Part shown: piece by piece, positions 19,463 to 29,205 of the stretch
How positions within the stretch are numbered: position 1 is the first letter of the stretch
How the letters are laid out: the number at the start of each line of letters is the position of its first letter
Assembly: GCA_001598975.1 (NCBI GenBank)
Contig: BBXU01000842.1
Coordinates: forward strand, 1 to 33,549
Reading direction: 5' to 3'
DNA length: 33,549 bases
DNA from: Parachlorella kessleri
Taxonomy: Eukaryota; Chlorophyta; Trebouxiophyceae; Chlorellales; Chlorellaceae
Made by a program: the position numbers and the translations under genes
The notes under the pieces: generated by a model
Seen by the model: the letters and a program-made list of their open reading frames with translations, nothing else
Told to the model about the DNA's origin: nothing
The model's database searches: none

Positions 19463-19947
19463 GGCGCAGCTGTCATAGTCTCTGTGTCCAAAGTCGATCG
19501 GAGCATCACCCTGCGGGCATTCCGTGTTGTGCAAAGCGTCCGGGAGTGACTGGGCAGCAGGGTGCAGGCCAGCTAGAGAAAACCAACCCTTTGCTGCTGT
19601 GGATATATTAGTTGGTGTCCTGCAGCAACTTTACTGTTGCATTGTTCGAGCTGTCACACAAAGTGGATACCCGTTGGAGGCTTTACCATTGGTCTGGAAT
19701 GTTTGAAGTCTAAGACGGATGTCTCGAGCTGAACGTCCACTATCACTACAGACCCCCCCCCCGGCCATTAAGCACATACAGACACTAGACAGACAGACAC
19801 ATGTGCACCAGCACCAACAACAAACAGCAGGTGGCGGCTCTGGCGGCTGCCGGGCGCGCCAGTGCTGACTCAGCAAATATCGTTTAGACCAAACTCCACC
19901 GATCATTCACCATTCTTCAGTCTGTGCAGTGATATGAGACAGCACAA
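19463..19947. other. Gene-free stretch: cyclophilin 3' flank and BTB1 promoter
   Basis: No exon recognised. A C-run near 19750-19760 and CACA/GACA-rich sequence at 19775-19810 are the only notable features. The region ends 25 bases upstream of the BTB1 ATG with gatatgagacagcaca. Confidence 0.5.
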
Positions 19948-21392
19948 ATGGCCATGGAAGAGCCAGGGGAACTGCCCCTCTGCAGAGTTTTGGAATTTGA
20001 GCCAGCTGAGCTCGCCGATTTCACGCTGCGCACCTCAGACGGCTACATTCTTCGCCTCCACAGGGTGGTCTTGAGCCGTGGTTGCACTTTGTGGAAGGAC
20101 TTGCTGGCACAGTCGCCTGTTGGAGCTGAGGATGTCTCAATCGAGGAGACTTGGGAGGAGTTGCGGCCCCTCCTGCTGTTCCTGTACCCAGAAGGGCTGG
20201 ACCAAGCTCCTTGCAAGAAGAGCAAGCTTGCAGAGGGTGTGGCTCGGTAGGTTCACAACTAGGGCTCTGTCTGGCAGAGCCTCATCTGCAGTGCGGCAAA
20301 TACACTTGCCAGTCACTTGCGGCCTACCGCCCATCGATGTTGTTAATATTGTTGAACTTTGCATGCATCTGCCCTTGCCAGCGGTCACTTCAACCCTTTG
20401 ATCTGTCGCTGGGTAACAGGGCAGCTTGCTCTGCTGTCCTGATAAGCTGTACCTCGCACGTATCTCGCTGCATGTGCAGGGACTGCTGCTGCGCGCTGTT
20501 GAGGTCTCGGAGTCCTTCCTAGTTTGCAGGGCCGCTAAGAGCAGCCCAGCAATCCTGAATGAGATAACCCCCAGCACTGTCAGGGGGTTCCTGGAGGTGG
20601 CGCGCAAGTATGGCTGTGATGGCCTCCTGGATTCCTGCACCAGCTACCTCTGTTCAGACAAATTCAAGCTGACTGCAGACATGTGAGTTGCCCTGGGCTC
20701 CTGGGGCATGAGCCTTGCGGTCGTCACACAGCAGCATGGGCTTGCTGTATGCGCCTCTTGTTGCATGGTGGACGATGGCTAAGTGCAAGTTGGAAGCCAC
20801 GCCCCTAGTCACTCGCGACTATGAACGGCCGCATAAGAACACTTTGAACGGTCGCCTAACAAATTTGCTTGCCAGTTCATAGGACTAGTCACGCCAGAAA
20901 CTTTTCATCAGTCCTGGCCTGTCCAGTGGTTGTGTCCCTGGCTGCAGAGATGGGCCTTGCAGCGTGCTGACCTGCCTGGCCCTTGCGTCCGAGTACTTCC
21001 TTGATCCCTTCTTCACAAAGTGCGCTGGCTACCTGAATGACCATGTCAGTGAGCTGGCGGCAAAGCTGCACAGCAAGGAAAGCGAAGAGGCTGCTGCGGC
21101 GGATCTGACTTCCTTGGGATCTGAAGATCTGGCAGCTTTAGTCGTCAGCATGGTGAAGGCGGCAGGCACAGCCCATGCACAGCTAGTACGGGCCAACAGG
21201 CAGCTGGCACACACGCAAGCTCAGCTGGCGGGCATGACAAGTGTCAGAGATACAGCACAAGCCAACTGCAAGGCCAAGAGCAAGCAGGTGGCAGCGTATC
21301 GGCTCGCTGTGAACCAGCTGGTGACTGGGTTTGAAAAGGCGGACAGCCTTCGAAACAAAATTCACTGCCGGGCCAAGTCCATCGCCAAGTGA
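19948..21392 (+). CDS. BTB/POZ domain protein with C-terminal coiled coil (BTB1), 3 exons
   Basis: Exons 19948-20246, 20530-20682 and 20963-21392 give 294 codons (293 residues), all in phase 2 at the joins. The BTB fold is seen as LADFTLRTSDGYILRLHRVV, LSRGCTLWKDLL, TWEELRPLLLFLYPE and, after the first intron, TPSTVRGFLEVARKYGCDGL. Exon 3 gives CLALASEYFLDPFFTKCAGY followed by a charged, heptad-like tail (AQLVRANRQLAHTQAQLAGM ... KSKQVAAYRLAVNQL) that probably forms a coiled coil. BTB proteins commonly dimerise and many act as CUL3 substrate adaptors; the sequence itself does not show the target. It shares exon structure with the gene at 23909 and is the likely partner in the tandem duplication. 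Confidence 0.85.
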
Positions 21393-22539
21393 GGACAGCA
21401 GGCACTGCTTTCTGCCTGGGCCAGGAAAGGTGTGACTGGGTGAGATCCTTCCGCGCAAGAATAGTTTTCTTGTGTATACTCTCTTGGTGTTGCCTGCTGG
21501 CATGCAGTATACTTCCTGACAGTATTGGACTGCGTTGGAACACCAGCGACCCTGCAGTGTCTGAAGGTCGCATGACACATTGAGGGAGGGTGCGCAACAT
21601 ACACGTGAGCATCCCTGATGACCGAAGCAAGCCCTTGTCAGGCAGGAACGTAAAGAATATGTAAAGAATATGGCTCGGCGGTCGGCCAGGCAGTGGCCGG
21701 CATTAAGGATAATGCGCGATAAGATTCAATCTTGCTGTCAATACCATCAGGGGTGAGCAGGAACAGCACGCTCCACATCACAATTTTTGGAAGTTATGCG
21801 TGGCACTGATGTTTGTGTGGTGTGACATGTAGTACTCTTAGGACCCCTCTCAGAAGCTTCCATCATGCGCGTAGATTTTCACACATGTTATTACTGTAAG
21901 ACTGGCTATTACAAGATGTGACCAAATACAACAACAATATAGTATGGGTGGCAGGTAATGCGAACAGGGAGTAGAGTCGGGCTGGACTGGACTGGGCGGA
22001 ACTGACAGGGCAGGATGCAGAATGAGCCTGAGTCTTGCCTGAGTTCAGAGCCAGTAGTTCTCTCCCCAAGAGAAGCTAAGGCCACTGGAAGAGGAGATGC
22101 AGCTGAACTGAACAATATACCAATTACAGCCGCAGGTGCATTGCCTTGTATATATACGGCCCCTCAACAGCTCACCCCACAGGGCCCGGACCCCGGCATC
22201 ACACACAGTTTCCCATGCTCTGCCCTTTGCCTACCTAGCTATGAAGCTCAAGACACAACTCTCCCCGGTCACCAGCTTGCAGTCTAGCCGTCAAGTCCAA
22301 CAAGCTTACAGTAAACCCAACGTCCTGTTAACTCGGCTCAGCCGCTCTTGAGAGCCGCGCTGTTCATGCTGCACCGCTAAGCTGGTGGCCTTGGTGCATG
22401 CCCTGCTGTGCAGTGCACGCTGCTGCTCTGCTGTGCCAAAACCCTTTCTGATTGTCCTCATGCAGCCCATCCAGCTACTGATCACAGCCGCAACGCTCTG
22501 CTGTACCCCACCACGCATACACCCGCTAGCCTCAGCCTG
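21393..22539. other. Gene-free stretch after BTB1
   Basis: Contains the BTB1 3' flank, a short direct repeat (gtaaagaatat twice at 21651-21671), a TGTAA word near 21895 that could serve BTB1, and the third dispersed repeat copy (21943-22033). No convincing exon is seen on either strand. Confidence 0.5.
21943..22033. repeat. Dispersed repeat, copy 3
   Basis: Starts tatgggtggcaggtaatgcg, followed by aacagggagtagag; after an unrelated ggactggactggg segment it resumes with gcaggatgcagaatgagcctgag. This is closest to the copy at 14545. Confidence 0.6.
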
Positions 22540-23240
22540 AAGTGATGCCAGTCTGCCAAGCCTGGCTGCTGTACGCTAGGCGACTGCCCACTCCGGCGCA
22601 GCAACCCTCGCTCCCCTGGGAGGGCCACATGCTCGCTGCTGTCAGCGGGTGTCACACGAGCTGGTGGCTGCTCCTGGTTGCTGTCCTTTTTGTGCTGCCG
22701 ACCTGCTGCTACCCAAGCCTCGCCTGCTGCTGCCAGTACTGCTGCAGTCTCTCAGCTTGCCCCCCTCGGATCTGCTTGCAACATGTCTTTTATGCCAAGG
22801 CTGCTGTTTTTGATATATGCCATGTTCTGGCTGCTGCATCTGCTTTCTTTCTAATTACACCTCCTGCCAGCTGCCGCAATGCAATTGTTCCTGACTCCCG
22901 CTGCGGAGTCTGTGGATGCTGCCGCTGCCTGCCCCTCGCCTGCCTCCAACATGCGAGCTGTGAGCAGCTGCTGCTCTGCCACCCCCGGTGCCTCGGCATG
23001 GGGCAGCATGTCAGAGACTTTGGATTGGTGGAACTCGGCCCTTCAGACGCAGCATGGTGCCCTCATCCACCCCCGGACCATGGGAAGCCGCCGCCAATGT
23101 CGGCGCATGTCCAGGCCAGCACAGCCTTCGCAGGCATGCACCACAGTGAAGCGGCCTCGGCCCTGGCAGGTGGGGCATTCTACAAGGCTGCTCAGCTGGG
23201 GAGCAGGGCTGGCAAGCTCCTCAGCTGAAGACGGCATGGA
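22540..23240 (-). pseudogene. Decayed copy of the neighbouring DnaJ gene
   Basis: Two blocks match the intact DnaJ gene in order and strand. Plus 23045-23230 matches 27080-27260: it reads LVECPTCQGRGRF and HACEGCAG where the intact gene reads [13 protein letters not shown] and TCRGCAGHG. Plus 22880-23035 matches 26320-26460: KVSDMLPHAEAPGVAEQQLL against [20 protein letters not shown]. Weaker similarity continues to about 22560. The stretch that in the intact gene separates the blocks (exons from 26460 to 27075, including the SLWDALLGG exon) is missing, and no J domain remains on the right. Position and orientation relative to BTB1 mirror those of the intact DnaJ relative to BTB2. Confidence 0.75.
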
Positions 23241-23908
23241 CAGAAGTGGTGACTAGGTGGTGAAGCTGCAGCACTGGCAGGAGGGGCAACGCAGCAGGGG
23301 CGCAGCTGTACACCTGCAAGCACAAGGGCATTTCGCGCGGGGCCTAGGAGGAGACCACTGCCTCACTGTGCTCCGGCAGCGGAACCAACAGTACGACGGC
23401 GAGGTGCAAGACAGTTTTAGGGGACGTCACCGCTTGCTGGCAGGGTCAGCCGTACGGGGCTGCCGGGGCCTCCTGCCAGGGTATGCTTGAAACTTGCTGT
23501 CACCCAAGAGCAGAGCGCCACCTGGGCAGCACAACTGTGTCAGATGACCTGAAAAGCCCGGCTGAACAAAGCTAACTGTGTCACACCTGGCCCGGCGGTC
23601 TGCAGGGGCCCTACAGGCAGCGGCTATACAAATAGTTTGCTGTTCCTGTGGTGCTTCTGCACCAACTGTAAGAGGGCCTCCTACCCTGCTGACTCACCAC
23701 CAACCCTTCAACACAGCCAACACAGTGCCACACAGGCACAAGACACAAGAAACTCATCAGAACCCCATGCATTATCTGAGAGTTGGACCCCAAGACTACT
23801 GCCGTTTCTACAACAACTTTAGAACCACTAATGTGGCACTTTGGACTGTACAGTAAGTTGCCTTTAGAAGCCTTGTAGGATTGCATTGAGCTAAGGACAA
23901 TCAGGGCA
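23241..23908. other. Gene-free stretch before BTB2
   Basis: Should contain the BTB2 promoter and any leftover 5' part of the decayed DnaJ. I could not align it to the intact DnaJ upstream exons. An open frame at 23257-23490 on the plus strand has no recognisable motif. Confidence 0.4.
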
Positions 23909-25137
23909 ATGGGCAGGCGAGTCAACAAAGGGAAGGAGGAGAAGGCAGTCATAGAGAAGTTAGTGGTTGTGCCCAGGTTGTGGAAGGAGCTTGTGTTCGA
24001 GCCCGTTGAACTCTCTGACCTTGTCTTGCGCACCTCGGATGGTTACTTCATAGGCGTTCATAGGGTGGTGATGAGTCGAGGCTGCACTGTGTGGAGAGAC
24101 ATGCTGAAAGAGGTGCCCAGCCCAGGAGAGCCCATCCCAGTGGAGGAGACTTGGGAGCAACTGCGGCTCCTGCTGCTGTACCTCTACCCTGAAGGGACTG
24201 AAGGAGCCCCTGGTAAAGCCCAGGCAACACAATGGGCTGAGTGAGTGACTTTATAAGTTTAAAGCAGCCATGCATGGCGACTGCACTCGTTGGAGTGCAG
24301 TCACCGATCACATCAGGCTGCCAACACTCCTCACCACTTCATGCCGATTCCTTTGCATGCTCTTTCCCTGCGGGAGTCCACGTGGCCCGCCCCCTACTTG
24401 GCATTGATAGCCCTCGCATGGTGCAGGTGCATTGCCGGGAGCCCAGGTATCCTTGATGAGATGAACCCTGCCACCATGAAGGGTTTCTTGGAGGTAACAC
24501 GCAAGTACGGCTGCGAGTCTCTCCTGCAAGTCTGCTCCGGCTACCTGTGCTCCGACAACTTCACCCTCAGCCCTGCCATGTGAGCGGTTGTCCCAGCATG
24601 CTGCAAGCATAAGTCCTCTTAGGATGGCAGCTTCACCAACAAGTCCATCATCCCCTCTAGTCAAAGTAAGTAGGCGGGATATCTACTGAGCAAAAACTAT
24701 TGCCCATGTAGCATTTGGTCCAACAAGTTGATCTGCTATGCCCAGAAAGTTGGATCCACAAAAACAGCGCGTGTCTGCGATGCTGACAGCCGGCACAGCC
24801 CATGCGGTCAAGCCTTGACTCGCGTTGTCCAGCAATGTGGCTATGGTCCAATAGAATGCAACACGCCCTCCTTACGTGTGCATGCTGCAGGAACCACGAT
24901 TGCAATGTGTTGTCCTGGCTGGTTCTAGCCCAGGAATACTCCCTGCCTGCGCTTGAGGAGAAGTGTGCAACCTACCTCATGGAGCACCTCGCTGACATGG
25001 CTGAGAGCTTACAAACCACCGAAGGAAAGGAGACTGCAAAGAAGGTCCTCTGCTCAATGCCTCATGAGGATCTGGCCGGATTTGCCGCAGCTATCCTAGG
25101 AGTTGCAGCCAAGGCAACGGCTGACTTGAACTTGTGA
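23909..25137 (+). CDS. BTB/POZ domain protein, shorter paralogue (BTB2), 3 exons
   Basis: Exons 23909-24240, 24427-24579 and 24891-25137 give 244 codons (243 residues). It is a clear paralogue of the gene at 19948: LSDLVLRTSDGYFIGVHRVV, MSRGCTVWRDML, TWEQLRLLLLYLYPE, PATMKGFLEVTRKYGCESLL and LAQEYSLPALEEKCATYLME line up in order. Exon 2 is 153 bases in both genes and both introns fall in phase 2, so the pair arose by duplication. It has a basic N-terminal extension (MGRRVNKGKEEK) not seen in the first copy, and stops after AAKATADLNL, where the first copy goes on into its coiled coil. Loss of that tail should change self-association or partners. Confidence 0.85.
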
Positions 25138-25986
25138 GCTAGTATGTTTTCATCACGCATCCCACCAGGAGCCCATCACGCATAGCGCAGCTATACTTGA
25201 CCCAGGTGCACATGAAGCGCTGCCTGTGCTGCCTTGATCCATTAAGCACCCAGAAAAGTATGTACATGCGCACTTTAGAGGTTAGGCCTTTCGGGTTGTC
25301 GAAATTACCCACGTAATATGCCGCTGACAAGGTGCACCTCTTGCTTCTGCCGCTCACAGCCATTGGGCAGTGCAGGGCTCACCATTGCGCATGCCGACCT
25401 AGGTCCGTAGAGGCCATGCTTGCCGGCGCTGCAGTGGTGCCTGTTTCAAGCACCTGTGCAGGTTTCCATCGCTGTGATGTGCGGTGAGAGGCTGTCACTG
25501 CTCGTTACATACCGTGCTGGTGGCAACGTCTGTGATTAGCAACCAGTCCAAGCTAGTGGTTTGACCCATGTAAAATAGGCCGCACATCAAGACACAATGC
25601 ACCAAACCGAAACACGATACATACCCGCCTAAACAGTCAACAATGTCCTGACTCCCATCTTCCAACACCAAAATCTATCTAAATGCCTTGATAGCAAGTC
25701 TGCTACACCCAACCCACTTAGAGGGACCTTTCAGTCTTAACCAATGCCAAGGGGCTGCTAATGTGACTAAAGGCGTGCCTGCACAAAATTCCTACTCATG
25801 CTGCTGGCTGCTAAAGGGTCTTTGCCAACTGCAATGCTGCTGTGCGTCTTTGCTGCTGCCGTGAAAATCTGAGAGACAGATCATTTTCTAGAGTCTCTGC
25901 CTTGCTGTGACACATCCCAGACGCTATGGCTCATTGTGCAAGTTGATATGCCTACATCAGTCCTGTTGCATGTATGCCCTACCACC
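25138..25986. other. Convergent intergenic region between BTB2 and DnaJ
   Basis: Holds both 3' flanks. No exon is recognised. A minus-strand open frame reaching into 25881 overlaps the DnaJ C-terminal exon in another frame and lacks motifs. Confidence 0.5.
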
Positions 25987-28880
25987 CTAGGCACAACCTG
26001 TCTCTGGCTGCCTACTCCGTCGCAGCACACCCTGCTCACCTGGCAGGGGCACATGTCTGCTGCCGTGAGCGGGAGCGGCAGCTGCTGATGGCAGCTTGCC
26101 ATGCTGTCCCTGCTGCGCTGCTGCTTTTCCATGTCGGCCTCCTGCTGGCCTGTTAACAGCACTGCTATCGGTGCAAGGGGGGTCAACAGCTTCACTGTCT
26201 TCAGTTTGTCTTCCAGCCTGGCCCCTGACAGCCCGCCGGCGCCTAGCCGGCTGTTTGTCTTGCCGCTGCTCGTGCCAATATAACTGCTGCGCCTGCTGCT
26301 CCCCATGCCAAGCATGCTGCGGCTGCTGCCTCCTGTCCCGCGCCCGCCTCAAGCAGGCAAGTTGCCCCAGCAGCTGCTGCTCCGCCTCCCCCATTGCCTC
26401 AGCATGGGGCAGCATGACAGAGACCTTGAAGTGGTGGGCTCCTGTGGCGGCTGCTGGGCCCCCTAGGCGTGGCAAGCCCTGCTGAGGCAGCGAGAGGGTA
26501 GCGCCATGCTGCGTGCCTGCATCCAGAAGCATGCAACCAGTACAACCTCTTGGAGAAGGTCCTTGGCACCAAAGCCAGGCATGCAGGGTCATGCAGGACA
26601 GTGGGGAAGTGAGTCTACAGGCACACACCATCCATCCTCAGGCAGTGGTCGCGGTGGTTAGAACACAGAAGAACTGCAGCGGCCAAGCAAATAGCTTCTC
26701 ACCTGGCGGGACCTGCAGAGTTGCTCTCCCTCTCAGTGTCTGCACAACAGCCGGACCGCCCAGAAGGGCGTCCCACAGGGACACTGCCAGGGGGCTGTGG
26801 AGGTCCCGCCCCTCCCGTTGCATACCCTTCTGATCCTTCAGCTACAATCAGGTAAAAGTGGGTGTTCCTGGTGGGCATAACTGGGCCAGCCTGCCTTCTT
26901 GTCAATCCAGTTGCTGCACGTCATACACGCTCAGTTTGCCAACCTACAAATTAGGCAACATGTAAGCTACTCCAGCCGTGCGCGCCACATCTAACAACGC
27001 CTGCCGCACCTCGAACCGCACATGCACGTCGCCAGCAGGGGCCCCGTCTTGTCCCAGGTCCCCGATGCCCTTCAGCCGCAGCACGCTGCCCTCATCCACC
27101 CCCGGCGGAACCCTAACATGCAGCCGCCGCCGCTGCCGGCGCATGCCGTGGCCGGCACAGCCGCGACAGGTCTGTGAGATTGCAAAGCCGCGGCCCTGGC
27201 AGGCGGGGCAGGGTACAAGGCTGCGCAGCTGCATGCCTGCAGAGGATGAGCGGAGAGACAGAAATGTTGAGGAACGTTCATTATAAGTGGCAAGCGACCA
27301 AAGCGTCCATAAGCCTGGCATACACCATCTGGCAACTGCCAACGTGTCTTACAAGCTTCCAGTTGAAAGCTATCTGCACTTGAGCACGCTTCCAGGTAGG
27401 TGCACAAGCAACAATATGCCGAAGAACTCCTCTTGGCACTAGTTGCCTTTGGTGATGATAAATTTTGAGCACCCAAGACAATGCTCTTGCTAGTGGACCC
27501 TGGAGCTTGACAGGCTGTGTGGCCTGCAGCACGGTGGCCATTCCCAACGATAAACAACTTACCATAGGGATTCACAGTGCTGTTCTTGAGGAACTCTCCA
27601 GCCCCTCGGCAGACGCCGCAAGCTGGGGCCTGGCTGCCAGCCGCAGCGCCAATACCATCACAGTCCGGGCAGCTCGCCAGCACTGCAACCTGCACGAGCT
27701 TGCAGACACACAGGCTAGCCAGTAAATCCAAGCTGTAACAGGACGCAGGCTAGCAGCGCTCAATGCGTGGGCTTGCATGTCTCCTGGCTCTTATGTGGCA
27801 CGCTTCCCCTCGAGTCATGCGCAGAGGAGAAGTGAGTACATAAACTTGACAACCACAGAACATGGATAGCAGACCTTCAGAAGTACGGAAAACTCCTTGT
27901 CAACCCACTTAGGAATGTGCTTTAACTGGGGTGATATGCTCATGCTCGGCAAGTACCTGTACCTCCCTCTCGGAGCCTAGCGCCGCCTCTTGCAGGCTGA
28001 TGGCTAGCACTGCATGCACGTCTGACCCAGGAGCCCCAGCCTGCTCAAATCCTGCAGCAGGACAGCAGGCATGGCAACAATGAGATCGCTCACAACCCCA
28101 TGCCGAGGGCTGGCTTATCAAACATAGGCGCCCAAGGTACAAGTGCAGTGCTGCAAGCCCTTTCTGTCATTTGGGCTTCGCAACAAACCCTTTCGAACTT
28201 GCCGCTGGTAAGCCTCGTACAACGCTAGGTGTACAGCCTCTGCCAGCTCTCCCTAAGCCACGGCGGTGCCAATGACAGCAACAAGAAAAAACGACAACAT
28301 GAGTTTCTGGTACACCACAAAATGGGAGGGCAGGCGGCTGGCCCACCAACCTGCCCCATGGTGTTTGCGCCTCCTACGTGAGCCATTGCGGCGGGGCACA
28401 GTGGTCTGGCCAGAGACACCAAACTCATCATATGCCTGCCGCCGCTCCTCGTCGCTCAGCACCTCATAGGCCTGAGTGATGGCCTGCGGTGGGCACGCAT
28501 GCTTGTTGTGTACTGCAGCAGCTTGTGCTGCTGGGTAAGGGCCACATATTGTGGGGCCCAGACACAGCAAGCCCAGCGACCGCCATACACCATTCCCGGT
28601 AAAGGGTGCAAGGCGACACAGACAAGCGTGAGCAGTATCCCGGTCCAGTTCCCACCTGGAACTTTTCCGGCCCCAGGCTTACGGGGTTGGCGTCTGGGTG
28701 GTATATCCTAGCTAGCCGGCGGTAAGCAGCCTTGATGTCTGCCTTGCTGGCTGCCCTGGACACTCCCAGCGTCTGGTAAAGACACTTCTCAACTGCTACA
28801 ACTATCAGCCCCCTCCTGCTGGGCCTCTTGGTGCCAAGGCTGCCCAGCCACGGCCGCAGGCCCGTCAAGTGCACAGTCAC
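25987..28880 (-). CDS. Type-I DnaJ (Hsp40) co-chaperone, chloroplast DJA5/6-like
   Basis: An Hsp70 co-chaperone with all type-I parts. The J domain is split: [20 protein letters not shown] and RIYHPDAN (HPD motif present) in the exon ending at 28656, then [20 protein letters not shown] in 28483-28351. Further exons give [20 protein letters not shown], the zinc repeats CPDCDGIG and CGVCRGAG (about 27690-27561), CPACQGRG and CRGCAGHG (about 27240-27020), [40 protein letters not shown], then [14 protein letters not shown] and [20 protein letters not shown]. All eight zinc ligands are present. A basic, Gln-rich tail of about 110 residues after RARDRRQQ runs to the stop at 25987. The upstream [19 protein letters not shown] looks like the end of a plastid transit peptide. 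The true start is unresolved: the frame opens at a GTG (28880) just after a stop, so an upstream exon or a base error is likely. Plastid DJA5/6 proteins are tied to Fe-S cluster assembly; whether this one is cannot be read from sequence. Confidence 0.83.
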
Positions 28881-29205
28881 GCCAGGCTAGGATGATGCAA
28901 AGAAGTCATCGAGAACCGGGTAAGCTGGGTGTTATTAGAGGCAGAGCAAGCTAAGTTATCGAAAGGAGGTGAGCTCCATCTTTAGTCATAAGCTTAGTAT
29001 AGGTGAAGGCGTTACATCGCTCGTCTTGGATGCGTTTCTCAACAATTGGACCTTTCTGAGTTGACAAAAGTTGCGGATCACAGCTAAGACGACCATGCCC
29101 TGATCACAAAACAAAACTTTGGCAACACGTCTCTCCTCGCCTTGTTTGTGCGATCCTTGTAAAAAGTTTTCAGACGCTTTGGCTTCTCTTCGAAGATAGG
29201 CTTCT
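28881..29205. promoter_or_regulatory. Divergent intergenic region between DnaJ and Kelch genes
   Basis: About 325 bases between two divergently transcribed genes, so it probably carries both promoters and the unresolved DnaJ 5' exon. A minus-strand ATG near 28912 ([10 protein letters not shown]) lies just upstream of the DnaJ frame but in the wrong phase. Confidence 0.5.

Noticed and set aside
22542..23228. A 228-codon plus-strand open frame between the BTB genes
   Set aside because: It is antisense to the decayed DnaJ copy, and its Leu/Cys/Ala-rich composition comes from the reverse complement of CAG-rich coding sequence.
26096..26485. Cys-rich plus-strand frame resembling a metallothionein-like protein
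   Set aside because: It is the complement of the Gln/Arg-rich DnaJ tail; CAG read from the other strand gives CTG/TGC codons, hence the Cys and Leu.
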